Positions 17,357 to 25,998 of a stretch of DNA of 64,000 nt are shown here, piece by piece. The DNA comes from Saccharothrix syringae (GTDB lineage: Bacteria > Actinomycetota > Actinomycetes > Mycobacteriales > Pseudonocardiaceae). Below the pieces are notes generated by a model that had not been told where the DNA came from, searched no databases, and saw nothing but the letters and a program-made list of their open reading frames with translations. The first letter of the stretch is position 1. Every line of letters starts with the position of its first letter. The translations under genes and the position numbers were made by a program. The DNA is taken from NCBI RefSeq assembly GCF_009498035.1, contig NZ_CP034550.1, positions 5,890,001 to 5,954,000 of the forward strand. Reading direction: 5' to 3'.

Positions 17357-18630
17357 CGGTCGGTGCCCGAGCGGTTCTCCCGGTAGTAGTCGCCCAGCTC
17401 GGTCAGCACCTCGTGCGGGCCGAGGTCGCCGGTGATGAGCTTCTGCACCGCCGAGACCTGCACGTCGTAGAAGCCGGGCGCGGGCCAGTCGGGGTAGAAC
17501 GCCAGCCGGTCGCCCGCGGTCAGCTCGCGGAAGTCGGCGTTGAGCTGCTCGGTCCTCGGGTCGGCCGCCGGGGTGGCGCCCGACGCGACAGGCACGCCGC
17601 CCGCGTCGCGCAGCTTGTCCTGGACGGCCTGCGACATGGTGATGTCGATGAAGTCGTAGGCCAGCTCCTTGTTCTTGGCGCCCTTGGGCACGACCCACAG
17701 GTTGCCGCTGGAGCCGGCGGTCATGCCGAACCACGGGAAGGTGCCCCACTCGAAGCCCTGGACCTGGGCCCGCACCCGGCCGTACCACCAGCTCCCGGTG
17801 ACCATGAGCGGGTACTCGCCGCGGATGAACGCCTGGCCCATGTCCTCGGCCTTCATCCCGGCCGAGTCCTTGCCCAGGTAGCCCTCGCGCAGCCACTTGG
17901 CGAAGGTCTCGGCGCCGTGGACCCAGGTGTTGTCGTGGAAGTCCACCTCGCCGGTGTAGCGCTGGTACCGGTCGACCCAGTCGCGGTCGGCCTCGGTCAG
18001 CGCGAGCTGGTAGAACAGCTGGTGGGCGGGGTACTCGGCGCCGCCGACGGCCAGCGGGGTGATGCCGGCGGCGACGAACTTCGCCATCGCGGCGGTCAGC
18101 TCGTCCAGCGTCGTGGGCACGGCCAGCCCCTGCCGGTCGAACAGGGTCTTGTTGTAGTAGACCGTCACGTACTCGGCGTAGTTGGGCACGCCGTACCACT
18201 TGCCGGAGCCCATCACGCCGCGCTCGTCGTAGCGGGCGGTGGTGTCGATGCCGGCGCCCAGCTCCTTGTCCCACCCGCGTTGGGCGACCTCGGCGCTCAG
18301 GTCGGTCAGCAGGCCCTGCCTGGCCAGCAGACCGGCGGTGGCGTTGCCCTTGTTGTACTCCATGACGTCCGGCGCGTCGGCGGAGTTGAGGACCATGGGC
18401 GCGGTCTTCTGGACCTGCTCGAAGCCCTTCTCCTCGAACCTGACCTCGACGCCGGGGTGGGTGGCCTTGAACTCCTCGATCGCCGCGGCCCACGCCACGC
18501 CCATCGCGCTGTCGGGACCCTCGTAGTGCCAGAGCTTGAGCGTCTTGCCGTCGCCCGCCTCGTCGCCGGAACCCCCGCAGCCGGTCACGACCAGCAGGAC
18601 GGCGGTGGCGGCGGCCAGGAGTCTGCGCAT
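17353..18630 (-). CDS. sugar-binding lipoprotein of ABC importer
   Basis: A 425-residue extracellular solute-binding protein (family 1). The signal peptide MRRLLAAATAVLLVVTGCGG ends in a lipobox with Cys18, so it is membrane-anchored outside the cell. The family-1 features LKLWHYEGPDSAMG, YNKTLFDRQGLAVPTTLDEL and WVVPKGAKNKELAYDFI are clear. With the GH31 enzyme in the unit, alpha-xyloside or xyloglucan oligosaccharides are the likely ligands (inference). The ATG at 18630 has GGAGGA upstream. A perfect LacI-type palindrome lies 30 bp before the start. Confidence 0.93.
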   Translation of the reverse strand: MRRLLAAATAVLLVVTGCGGSGDEAGDGKTLKLWHYEGPDSAMGVAWAAAIEEFKATHPGVEVRFEEKGFEQVQKTAPMVLNSADAPDVMEYNKGNATAGLLARQGLLTDLSAEVAQRGWDKELGAGIDTTARYDERGVMGSGKWYGVPNYAEYVTVYYNKTLFDRQGLAVPTTLDELTAAMAKFVAAGITPLAVGGAEYPAHQLFYQLALTEADRDWVDRYQRYTGEVDFHDNTWVHGAETFAKWLREGYLGKDSAGMKAEDMGQAFIRGEYPLMVTGSWWYGRVRAQVQGFEWGTFPWFGMTAGSSGNLWVVPKGAKNKELAYDFIDITMSQAVQDKLRDAGGVPVASGATPAADPRTEQLNADFRELTAGDRLAFYPDWPAPGFYDVQVSAVQKLITGDLGPHEVLTELGDYYRENRSGTDR

Positions 18631-18659
18631 CAGGGTCCTCCGCGGTGAGGTCCGGCCTG

Positions 18660-18673
18660 TCGAAGCGCTTCGA
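18660..18673. promoter_or_regulatory. LacI-type operator of the sugar operon
   Basis: TCGAAGCGCTTCGA is a perfect 14-bp palindrome with the central CG typical of LacI-family operators. It lies 30 bp upstream of the binding-protein start, in the promoter region. No LacI gene is adjacent; the one at 5170 is 12 kb away, so the cognate repressor is probably outside the window. Confidence 0.8.
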
Positions 18674-18983
18674 TAGCATCGACATCTCAGACCGTAGGGC
18701 GGGGGGTGTGCCGAGATCAACAGACCAGCAGGGTGAACCGCCGGGGTGGGCGCTGACGCAGCGCAGTCGACGACCCGCCGGAGACCGCCGCGGCGCACCC
18801 GGTCTTCACCGCACCGGAAATGAAGCACCCATTTTTTGGGCGCAATTCTGCGGGAACGCCTGTTCGACCTGGTGCCCGGGACAGCCCTCGGGTCACGCGC
18901 GATCGCCGGCCGCCCCTTTTCCGATCGGGTGACAAGCGGAGTTCGTCCTTCTGCCGGTCCGGCCCCGCTGCGAGGATCCGGGG
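18674..18983. other. intergenic, no gene seen
   Basis: About 310 bp between the sugar operon operator and the terpene synthase gene. It contains a short run of T (about 18832-18837) flanked by CCCA/TGGG, a weak hairpin at best, and no open frame with believable codon use. The terpene synthase promoter must lie in its right half. Confidence 0.5.
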
Positions 18984-20051
18984 ATGAGCCTTTCCTCGTC
19001 GCGCCCCGCTTTCCACATGCCTTTCACCGCGCGCACCAACCCCCACCTGGAGGGGACCCGGGAGCACGTGCGGCACTGGGCGGAGCAGATGGGGATGTTC
19101 GACGAGCCCTACGCCACCACGTGGCCGGACCAGTGGAGCAGGCGGAAGTTCGACGAGGCCGACTTCGCGCTGTGGACCGCGATGACGCACCCGGACGCGG
19201 AGCCGGGCGAGCTGGACCTGGTCACCGACTGGCACGTGGCGCTGTGGTTCGTCGACGACCTGTTCCTGCCGCTGTTCCGGCAGGACAACGACCGCGCGGC
19301 GGCGCGCGCCCAGGTCAAGCGCCTGCTGGAGTTCCTCCCCCTCGACGGCCTGCCCCGCCCGCACCTGGTGCCCGGCAACCCGGTCGAGCGGGCGTTCGCC
19401 CACCTGTGGCCCAGGACCGCACCGCCCATGACACCCGCCTGGCGACGCCGTTTCGTGCAGGACATCGACCGCTTCCTGCACGGGGTCCTGTGGGAGATCG
19501 ACCACGTCGACCTGGGCGTGAGCGACCCGGTCGAATACGTCTACGCCCGCCGGGAATTCGGCGGTCTGCCCATGACCGGCACCCTCATGGAGCACGGCCT
19601 GGGCGAGATCCCCGGGAACGTCCACCGGATGCGGCCGCTGCAAAGCGCCCTGCGCGCCTTCGCCGACATCATCAGCCTGCACAACGACATCGTTTCCTAC
19701 GACCGGGAGGTCGCCGAGGGCACGATCGCCAACAACGGGGTCGAGGTGCTGCGCATCGCCCTCGGTTGCGACCTGGCCGACGCCTCCCGGCTGATGAACC
19801 AGCTGCTCACCGCGCGCGTCCGCACCCTGGACGAGGTGGTCGGCCCGGACCTCGAACGCGCGCTGCGCGACGACGACGTCCCCGAGCCCGTGCCGACCCG
19901 GCTCGCCGGCTACCTCCAGGCCCTCAAGGACGCGACCGCCGGCTCCTACGCCTGGCACGAGGCGACCGGCCGCTTCGGCCGGCGCCTCTCCGTCCCGCAC
20001 GGCCCCACCGGCCTCGGCACCTCGGCCGCGCGACTGAGCTTGACGCTGTGA
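18984..20051 (+). CDS. class I terpene synthase with atypical Asp-rich motif
   Basis: A 355-residue bacterial class I terpene cyclase. The metal-binding NSE triad is intact as NDIVSYDRE (Asn234, Ser238, Glu242). The first motif is DDLFLPL at Asp91-Asp92: the two aspartates are present, but the third acidic residue of the usual DDxxD/DDHFLE form is absent. N-terminal sequence PFTARTNPHLEGTREHVRHWAEQMGM and the middle RREFGGLPM fit the germacradienol/geosmin-synthase type half. A sesquiterpene product from farnesyl diphosphate is the usual outcome; the product is not predictable. It stands alone with no P450 or prenyltransferase beside it. The ATG at 18984 follows GAGGATCCGGGG. Confidence 0.88.
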   Translation: MSLSSSRPAFHMPFTARTNPHLEGTREHVRHWAEQMGMFDEPYATTWPDQWSRRKFDEADFALWTAMTHPDAEPGELDLVTDWHVALWFVDDLFLPLFRQDNDRAAARAQVKRLLEFLPLDGLPRPHLVPGNPVERAFAHLWPRTAPPMTPAWRRRFVQDIDRFLHGVLWEIDHVDLGVSDPVEYVYARREFGGLPMTGTLMEHGLGEIPGNVHRMRPLQSALRAFADIISLHNDIVSYDREVAEGTIANNGVEVLRIALGCDLADASRLMNQLLTARVRTLDEVVGPDLERALRDDDVPEPVPTRLAGYLQALKDATAGSYAWHEATGRFGRRLSVPHGPTGLGTSAARLSLTL

Positions 20052-20094
20052 CACCGGGGGTTGACCGACCGGGGAAGCAGCCCGCGGAGCAGGT

Positions 20095-20122
20095 CCGGGT
20101 GGCGACGCGCGCCGCCACCCGG
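20095..20122. terminator. hairpin between convergent genes
   Basis: CCGGGTGGCG at 20095-20104 pairs perfectly with CGCCACCCGG at 20113-20122, loop 8 bases. It is 43 bp past the terpene synthase stop and 7 bp past the stop of the leftward protease gene, so it probably serves both. Confidence 0.7.
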
Positions 20123-20129
20123 TCCCCCG

Positions 20130-21269
20130 TCAGGCGGTCAGCAGCGTCAACCCGTAGGTCGACAGGATCTCGTTGATCGGCTGGAACCAGGTCCGACCGC
20201 CGGACGAGCAGTTGCCGTACCCGCCGGAGGTGACGCCCTGGGCCTGGTCACCGGTGATGAACGAGCCGCCCGAGTCGCCGCCCTCCGCGCACACGCTCGT
20301 GCCGGCCATCTGGTGCACGTCGCCCTGCGCGTAGTGGATGGTCTCGTTGCGGCTCTGGATCACGCCGCAGTGCCACCTGGTGGTCGAGCCCGACCGGCAG
20401 ACCGACGTGCCGACCGGCGCCTCCCACGAACCGCGCACCAGCGCGTCGCTCACCGTGCCCCAGCCGAGCACCACGGGCACGTTCCACCAGCCGCCGCCGG
20501 TGCGCACCCACGCGTAGTCGTTGCCCGGGAAGGAGGACCCGGCGAACTGGCCCTGCCACGAGCGGTCCCAGCCGTAGACCTGGGCGCCGGCCTGGCCGCA
20601 GTGCCCGGCGGTGACGTAGCCGCCGTGCACGGAGAAGCCGATCGAGCAGCGGACGTTGCCGGTGTAGTACGGGTCGCCGCCGACGGTGCCCGCGGCGAAC
20701 GGCACGGGCGCGGTCACGCCCTCGGTGTCCACCTCGACCGGCCCGAGTCGGCGGGCGCGGTCCAGGAACGCCTCCACCGCCGGGGTGCGCCTGCCCTCCT
20801 GGACCTTGACCACCACCGCGCCGCGCTCGGCGTCGGGGTGCCAACTGGTCACCTCGGCGGGCACCTGCCCGGCCCCGGACAGCGCGTCCACGCGGTCCTT
20901 GACCCGGTCCAGCTCGGCCGCCGTCCGCTTGACCAGGCGCGGTTCGGCGCCGGTCGCGCGGACCCGGTCGGCTGCCTCGTCGTCGGTCACGCCGACCACG
21001 AGCACGCCCTCCTCCTGGTCGAACCAGCTGCCGCCGAACGAGGCACCGGCCGCGGCGCGGGCCGAGGGCTCCTGGCGGGTCGCGGTGGCCTCCTGGCGCA
21101 GCCTGGTCAGGACCTGCTGCTCGGTCAGCCCGAACGCGTCCCGCATGGAGGCCACCAGGCCGGGTGAGAGGGGCGCCGCCTGGGCGGGCTGGGCCACCGC
21201 CAGGCCGCTCACCACGAGGGCGGCGGCCAGGCCGATCTTCGTCATCGATGTCATCGTTGTCATCCGCAC
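20130..21269 (-). CDS. secreted streptogrisin/alpha-lytic-type serine protease
   Basis: A 379-residue S1 preproprotease. Residues 1-31 are a Sec signal ending in AQAA, residues of about 33-195 a pro-region of the alpha-lytic pro type (SFGGSWFDQEEGVLVVGVTD), and the chymotrypsin-fold mature enzyme follows. The triad is His223 (VTAGHC), Asp251 (GNDYAW) and Ser333 (GGDSGGSF). Cysteine pairs fit streptogrisin disulfides. The GTG at 21269 is chosen because AAGGAG lies 6 bp before it; ATG codons at residues 3, 6 and 9 are alternatives. A perfect LacI-type palindrome lies 69 bp upstream. Confidence 0.92.
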   Translation of the reverse strand: MRMTTMTSMTKIGLAAALVVSGLAVAQPAQAAPLSPGLVASMRDAFGLTEQQVLTRLRQEATATRQEPSARAAAGASFGGSWFDQEEGVLVVGVTDDEAADRVRATGAEPRLVKRTAAELDRVKDRVDALSGAGQVPAEVTSWHPDAERGAVVVKVQEGRRTPAVEAFLDRARRLGPVEVDTEGVTAPVPFAAGTVGGDPYYTGNVRCSIGFSVHGGYVTAGHCGQAGAQVYGWDRSWQGQFAGSSFPGNDYAWVRTGGGWWNVPVVLGWGTVSDALVRGSWEAPVGTSVCRSGSTTRWHCGVIQSRNETIHYAQGDVHQMAGTSVCAEGGDSGGSFITGDQAQGVTSGGYGNCSSGGRTWFQPINEILSTYGLTLLTA

Positions 21270-21337
21270 GCAGCACTCCTTGTCCGCAGGGGGTGCGCGG
21301 CCGGCGCCGGGCCGGTCGCACACCGGGCAAGTTGTTC

Positions 21338-21351
21338 TGAGAGCGCTCTCA
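21338..21351. promoter_or_regulatory. LacI-type (CebR-like) operator before the protease gene
   Basis: TGAGAGCGCTCTCA is a perfect 14-bp palindrome of the TGnGAGCGCTCnCA class bound by cello-oligosaccharide and related LacI regulators in Streptomyces. It lies upstream of the leftward protease gene, a place where a repressor could block its promoter. Confidence 0.75.
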
Positions 21352-21608
21352 TGGAGAACTGGTTCAGACCATGCCGATTTTTCGGCGCGCCGTCAAGCGG
21401 GGGGGCGGCGGTTGCCCGTGCCGGGCAGGTCGCGCCGCGTGGGCGGCGCGCCGTCGAGCGGGGGACGACGACTTCGCGGGCGCGGTGATCGGGCGGGGCC
21501 CGCCGTCGGGGGGTGTGCGGCCGGCCCCGCCCTCACCTCGGGGCGCCGGGGCGGTGGCGGGCCGGGGCGTCGCGCCGCCGGTCCCGGGCCACGCCCCGGC
21601 CCCGCGGC
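21352..21608. repeat. intergenic with a 20-bp direct repeat
   Basis: No gene is visible. The 20-mers at 21384-21403 and 21445-21464 differ at one base (core GGCGCGCCGTC, then AAGCGGGGG or GAGCGGGGG) and are 61 bp apart. The rest is GC-rich without codon structure. The purpose of the repeats is unknown. Confidence 0.4.
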
Positions 21609-21971
21609 TCAGTGCTCGCGGATCGCGATGTCCCGGACGCCGTTCCAGCACCACCCGGCGCTGACCGAGGCCCAGTTGCGCGGCGGCGACAGGACGATGC
21701 CGCTGGTGGCCGTCGACCCGCCCACGCACGTGACCGTGATCGACCAGGCCACGTTGCCGGGCCACGAGACGTTGAAGCAGGACGCGTCACCGTGGTAGAA
21801 GCCCACGCTGGTGCTCGTGCTCAGGGTGCAGTACATGCCGGTCTTCGGCGTGGGCGAGACCACCGACCCGGGCGGCGCCGCGTTCGCCACCGCGCCCGCG
21901 CCCGCCACGGCCCCGACCGCCAGCGCCCCCGCGACCGCCGCCTTCCCCGCCCTGCGGAGCAATCCGTTCAT
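21609..21971 (-). CDS. small secreted protein, unknown family
   Basis: A 120-residue protein with a clear Sec signal (MNGLLRRAGKAAVAGALAVG..ANA, cleavage near residue 31). The ~88-residue mature part has four cysteines (Cys48, and those in DASCFNV, VTCVGG and GWCWNG), so two disulfides are likely, and is rich in aromatic and small polar residues. I do not recognise the family. GAGGGAGGG precedes the ATG at 21971. It is divergent from the next secreted protein and convergent with nothing. Confidence 0.75.
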   Translation of the reverse strand: MNGLLRRAGKAAVAGALAVGAVAGAGAVANAAPPGSVVSPTPKTGMYCTLSTSTSVGFYHGDASCFNVSWPGNVAWSITVTCVGGSTATSGIVLSPPRNWASVSAGWCWNGVRDIAIREH

Positions 21972-22149
21972 CGTGCCCTCCCTCGTGGCGCGGCCCCTCG
22001 CCGCGCCAGGGAATCCTGCGACCCCCCGTCACGCCGCGACAGGACCACAAAGCCCCGGTTCGCGCCGAACCAGTCCACTTCGGACCACTACGGGGGTCGA
22101 ACCCGGGGAGTAGTGGCCCTCGGCGCGGCGCCGTCCGACTGGTGTCCTC

Positions 22150-22180
22150 GACGTCCCGGGGCAGCTCGCGCCGGGACGTC
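22150..22180 (+). promoter_or_regulatory. leader hairpin directly before the ribosome site
   Basis: GACGTCCCGG at 22150-22159 pairs perfectly with CCGGGACGTC at 22171-22180 (loop 11 bases), and the AGGAGG ribosome site of the secreted-protein gene starts 6 bases later. It is too close to the start to be an upstream terminator for that message, so a 5' UTR stabiliser, attenuator or palindromic operator is likelier. Confidence 0.5.
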
Positions 22181-22195
22181 CTTCAGGAGGAACCC

Positions 22196-22642
22196 ATGCG
22201 CATGTCCCGTCTCGCGCGGCTGGCCGTCGGCCTCGCAGTCGCCGCCGCCGCGCTCGTCGTACCCGCGACCTCGGCCCAGGCGGCGCCGATGACGTGCTCG
22301 GCGTGGAGCTCGATCGACGGCATGTGGATGCCGTGGGTGCAGGCCATCGCGTGCCTGGAGTACAGCGGCACGTCCAAGCGCGCCCAGTACTGGGTGACCA
22401 ACAACCAGTCCTTCGGCGCGGTCACCCTCAACAAGCTGGAGGTCGCCACCACCGCCGGGGGCTGGCCGACCCAGTGCCTGAACGCGCCCATGGCCCTCCA
22501 GCCGGGCAGCACCCTGCACTGCGAGTCGCCGTGGGTGACCGACACCAACGCGTGGGCCGACTGGGCCTACGGCGACCTGAACTTCGTCAACACCTCGACC
22601 CCGTACGCCGACTGGAGCACGAAGCTCTCGCCCGCCCTCTGA
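22196..22642 (+). CDS. secreted protein, unknown family
   Basis: A 148-residue protein with a Sec signal (MRMSRLARLAVGLAVAAAALVVP..AQAA, cut near residue 30). The mature ~118 residues carry four cysteines (TCSAW, ACLEY, TQCLN, LHCESP), likely two disulfides, and are rich in Trp, Asn and Thr (YWVTNNQSFGAVTLNKLEV), suggesting a beta-rich extracellular domain. AGGAGG lies 5 bases before the ATG. I do not recognise the family. Confidence 0.8.
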   Translation: MRMSRLARLAVGLAVAAAALVVPATSAQAAPMTCSAWSSIDGMWMPWVQAIACLEYSGTSKRAQYWVTNNQSFGAVTLNKLEVATTAGGWPTQCLNAPMALQPGSTLHCESPWVTDTNAWADWAYGDLNFVNTSTPYADWSTKLSPAL

Positions 22643-22765
22643 AACCGCCCTCCGAACCGCGCCCCGCCCGCAGTGGTCCTGCGCAGGCCGCGTCGCAGTG
22701 GACCTGCCGCCACCGGTGGGCGGGCGCGAGGCTCGACCGACCCACCGCACCCGAGAGGACGAGCG

Positions 22766-25700
22766 ATGAGCGAGAACGACCTGCCCCCGCGCGACGCACC
22801 CGGCCGGTTCGTCGACCGCCGCCGGTTCCTGTACCTGACCGGCGCCGGCGGCCTGGTGCTGGCGGTCGTCCCGTCGGGCGGCCCACCCGGCGAGGAGCGG
22901 GACCTCGCCCTGACCGCCAACGCGACCCGGACGCTGCACCTGCGCCGCCGCGAGGACTCGCTCAACCTGCGCGTGGACCTGTTCAACGCCGACCTGGTGC
23001 AGACCGGCGGCGGCGCGGAGCTGCGCAAGGTGACCACCGGCAGCGCGTACCTGGTGGTCCACTTCCCGCCGCAGGCCGTGCTGGAGCGGGTGCTGACCGA
23101 CCCGCTGCGGCTGGCCGACCTGCCGCTGCCCACCCGGGTCGCGGGCCCCAGCCGGCTGGCGTTCGACATCACCGCCGCGCTGCCGATGGCCGCCACGCTC
23201 GACGCGCTGCTGGGGTGGACCGGTTTCACCCCGCGCCTGGCGCCGACCGCGACCAGCACCCAGACCGCCTCGGCGCTGGTGGCGCCGACCGACACGCAGA
23301 CGGCGCTGGAGCTGCCGTGGCGGGTGCTGCTCTCGCCGAACGAGAACGGGGCCTGGGAGCACGCCGTCGCGCCGGTCACCGACAACGGGTGGACCGAGCT
23401 GTGGCACACCCGCCTGGGCGTGCGGACCGGGGACGGCGGTGTCGACGACCAGGCCGAGGGCCGCTCGGTGCGGGCGGTCTGGCTCGCCGACCCGCAGATG
23501 GCCACCTGGGTGCAGAACCCGGCGTCCGTGCCGAGCACCGACGACATCGCCCACCTGCTGACGCCCCGGCAGCGGTTCGCGGTGGTCCGGCTGTCGGCCG
23601 ACCCGACGCTGCGCACCGGGCTGGACCCGGCGCTGCCCAAGCCGATCGACGTGGCCGAGCTGACCCTGAGCAGCCTGGGCGCCACCGCCGACCTCGACGG
23701 CCGGTGGACCTACCCGGTCAACTCCGCGCTCCAGCTCAAGTCCTGGCAGCACCGCGCCGGCCTCGGGCGCGACCAGTCCGTGCGCGTCACGACCGGCGGC
23801 TTCCTGTTCCCCTACGGCCACCGCGCCGCGCTGGTCGAGGTCGCCGAGCGCCGGTTCGAGCGCCGCCCCAACCCCGACGGCAGCCCCGGCCCCTGGTACG
23901 CCCCCCTGCGCCGCACCCAGTTCGTCGTGGTGCAGCAGCCGGTGCGCACCTACGCCGGCGACACCGCGATGCCGCACGGCCAGCGCAAGCTGCCCTTCAC
24001 CTCGGTCCGCGTGCTCACCCGCATCACACCGCCGCTGGCGGCGCCGGTGGAGTTCGGCGGCACCGCCCAGGCGGCCAACGCCTTCGTGCCCAAGGCCGCG
24101 GCCGCGTCGGACGTGCCGTTCACCTTCCACCTGCGCGGCACCGACCACGACGGGCACGAGGTCGACTTCACCGCCCCGGTGGTGTTCGTCTACGAGACCG
24201 CGGCCGCCACGGCCGCGAAGATGCAGGCGATCCACGACGTCTACAACACCAACCCCGGTGGCGACGCGGTCGCCGCGCGCACCATCGACCTGGACAACGT
24301 CAAGATCGCCCTGGCCCAGCGCGGCAGCGCGTACCCGGTGGGCAGCACCACGGCCAACGCCCACCGGCTCGTGTTCAACTCCGAACCGGCCACGGGCTCC
24401 ACCGCACCGCTGCTCGCCGCCGGCCGGGCGCCGTTCTACCCGTACCTGGAGCGGGTCGTGCTGGAGCTGCCCGAGGTCGCCGCGCTCAGCGGCGGCGCGG
24501 TGGCCCCGACGGCGTTCGAGTACGCCGCGCCCTACCTGACCGACGGCATCCACGCGCCGGGCAAGCACACCGGCGGGGTCTACCTGACCCTGCACCCGGC
24601 CGGCGCGCAGCCCGCCCTGGACTTCTCCCCCGCCGCCACCGGCGTGGTCACGCCCAGCGGCGGCATCCGGGGCCTGTCGGCCAAGACCGGGCCGATCACC
24701 GCCGACCCGATCGACGTGGCCAAGGAGCTCTACAACCCGGAGAAGATGTTCGGCGACCCCGAGAAGGCCAAGCTGCTCGGGGGCCTGCCGATCAAGGACC
24801 TGCTGCCCGTGCCGGGCTCCGGGGTGTCCAACCCGGACCAGGCGTGGAAGGTGAACCACCGCCCGCTGCCCGAGATCGACGCCAACGAGTGGACCCTGGT
24901 CTGGACGCCGAAGGTCGAGGCGGGCCCGAAGCAGGCGACGCTGTTCGAGCCGCTGCCGCCGCCGGCGGGTGCCCCGCCGATCCAGCACCTGACCGTGATC
25001 ATCGTCTACACCCACTCGTCGCGGGCCGGCGTGGAGTCCACCCAGCGCATGCACGGCGAGCTGCGGGACTTCGCGCTGCACCTGTTCGGCAAGGAGGGCG
25101 CCGGCCGGGCGGTGACGATCCAGTTCGACAACCTGCGCTACACCTCGGCCAGCGGCGCCAAGACGAGCATCGACTGCCGGGTGCGCGACGTCAGCTTCCA
25201 CGGCGCGCTGAAGTTCGTCGAGGAACTGGCCGAGCTGTGCTCGTTCCTCGGCTCCAAGCTGGAGATCACCGCCGGCAGCAACGGGGTCCGGGCGGGGCTG
25301 CGGTTCGCCGTGCCCGCGATCCCGCTGGGCGTGTTCGCGCTGAGCGACCTGACGCTGCGCGCGTCCGTGGCGATCCCGTTCGACGGCAGCGCGGTGCGCG
25401 TCGAGTTCGACCTCAACACCCGCGAGAAGCCGTTCAACCTGCGCGTCTACTGGTTCACCGGCGGCGGCTACGCGAGCATCGCGCTGGGCGCCGACGGCCT
25501 GGAGCGGCTGGAGATCGGCTTCACCTTCGGCGCCACCCTGCCGCTGGACGTCGGCATCGCCAGCGGCAAGGTCGAGGCCGTCGGCGGCGTGTGCTACCTG
25601 CTGGAGAAGGTCCGGGTCGTGGAGAACGGCGCGGAGGTGGTGCGGCAGCAGGTGGGCCTGACCGCGTTCCTGCGGCTGCGCGGCAGCCTGGACTTCTTCG

Positions 25701-25996
25701 GCCTGGTCAAGATCTCGGTCGAGTTCTACCTCGGCCTGACCTACCAGGAGAAGACCGACGGCAGCTCCGTGCTCGTCGGCGAGGCATCGGTGACCGTCTC
25801 CATCGAGGTCTGGCTGTTCAGCGAGACCTTCACCGTCCGCACCCGCCGCGAGCTGGCCAAGACCGCCGCCCCGGCCGCCGGTGCCCGCGCGGCCCTGGCC
25901 GCCGCGCCGGAGGTGCCCGCGCACCCGTTCGGCGCGGCCTTCACCCAGCAGGACTGGACCGACTACTGCGCCGCGTTCGCACCCGTGGGGGCCTGA
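22766..25996 (+). CDS. giant Tat-type exported protein of unknown family (1,076 aa)
   Basis: 1,076 residues. The N-terminus has a twin-arginine-like signal, DRRRFLYLTGAGGLVLAVVPS at about residues 19-39 in sequence around RRRFLYLTG, with a short hydrophobic core. The rest has no recognisable catalytic motif: beta-rich segments with many Thr/Val/Asp strands, a region with ELYNPEKMFGDPEKAKLLGG near residue 655, and a C-terminal ~350 residues rich in regular strands (LTVIIVYTHSSRAGVES, SLDFFGLVKISVEFYLGLTY) reminiscent of large beta-sheet barrels or phage-structural folds. It ends 2 bp before the ATG of the next giant gene, so the two form an operon. GAGAGGACGAGCG precedes the ATG. I do not recognise the family. 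Confidence 0.88.
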   Translation: MSENDLPPRDAPGRFVDRRRFLYLTGAGGLVLAVVPSGGPPGEERDLALTANATRTLHLRRREDSLNLRVDLFNADLVQTGGGAELRKVTTGSAYLVVHFPPQAVLERVLTDPLRLADLPLPTRVAGPSRLAFDITAALPMAATLDALLGWTGFTPRLAPTATSTQTASALVAPTDTQTALELPWRVLLSPNENGAWEHAVAPVTDNGWTELWHTRLGVRTGDGGVDDQAEGRSVRAVWLADPQMATWVQNPASVPSTDDIAHLLTPRQRFAVVRLSADPTLRTGLDPALPKPIDVAELTLSSLGATADLDGRWTYPVNSALQLKSWQHRAGLGRDQSVRVTTGGFLFPYGHRAALVEVAERRFERRPNPDGSPGPWYAPLRRTQFVVVQQPVRTYAGDTAMPHGQRKLPFTSVRVLTRITPPLAAPVEFGGTAQAANAFVPKAAAASDVPFTFHLRGTDHDGHEVDFTAPVVFVYETAAATAAKMQAIHDVYNTNPGGDAVAARTIDLDNVKIALAQRGSAYPVGSTTANAHRLVFNSEPATGSTAPLLAAGRAPFYPYLERVVLELPEVAALSGGAVAPTAFEYAAPYLTDGIHAPGKHTGGVYLTLHPAGAQPALDFSPAATGVVTPSGGIRGLSAKTGPITADPIDVAKELYNPEKMFGDPEKAKLLGGLPIKDLLPVPGSGVSNPDQAWKVNHRPLPEIDANEWTLVWTPKVEAGPKQATLFEPLPPPAGAPPIQHLTVIIVYTHSSRAGVESTQRMHGELRDFALHLFGKEGAGRAVTIQFDNLRYTSASGAKTSIDCRVRDVSFHGALKFVEELAELCSFLGSKLEITAGSNGVRAGLRFAVPAIPLGVFALSDLTLRASVAIPFDGSAVRVEFDLNTREKPFNLRVYWFTGGGYASIALGADGLERLEIGFTFGATLPLDVGIASGKVEAVGGVCYLLEKVRVVENGAEVVRQQVGLTAFLRLRGSLDFFGLVKISVEFYLGLTYQEKTDGSSVLVGEASVTVSIEVWLFSETFTVRTRRELAKTAAPAAGARAALAAAPEVPAHPFGAAFTQQDWTDYCAAFAPVGA

Positions 25997-25998
25997 AG

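Noticed and set aside
5170..18673. The LacI protein at 5170 as repressor of the xyloside operon operator at 18660
   Set aside because: It is 12 kb away, sits in its own unit with an MFS gene and has no matching palindrome next to it; nothing ties it to that operator.
18984..21269. Terpene synthase and protease as one biosynthetic cluster
   Set aside because: They are convergent with a terminator between them and no tailoring enzyme is present.
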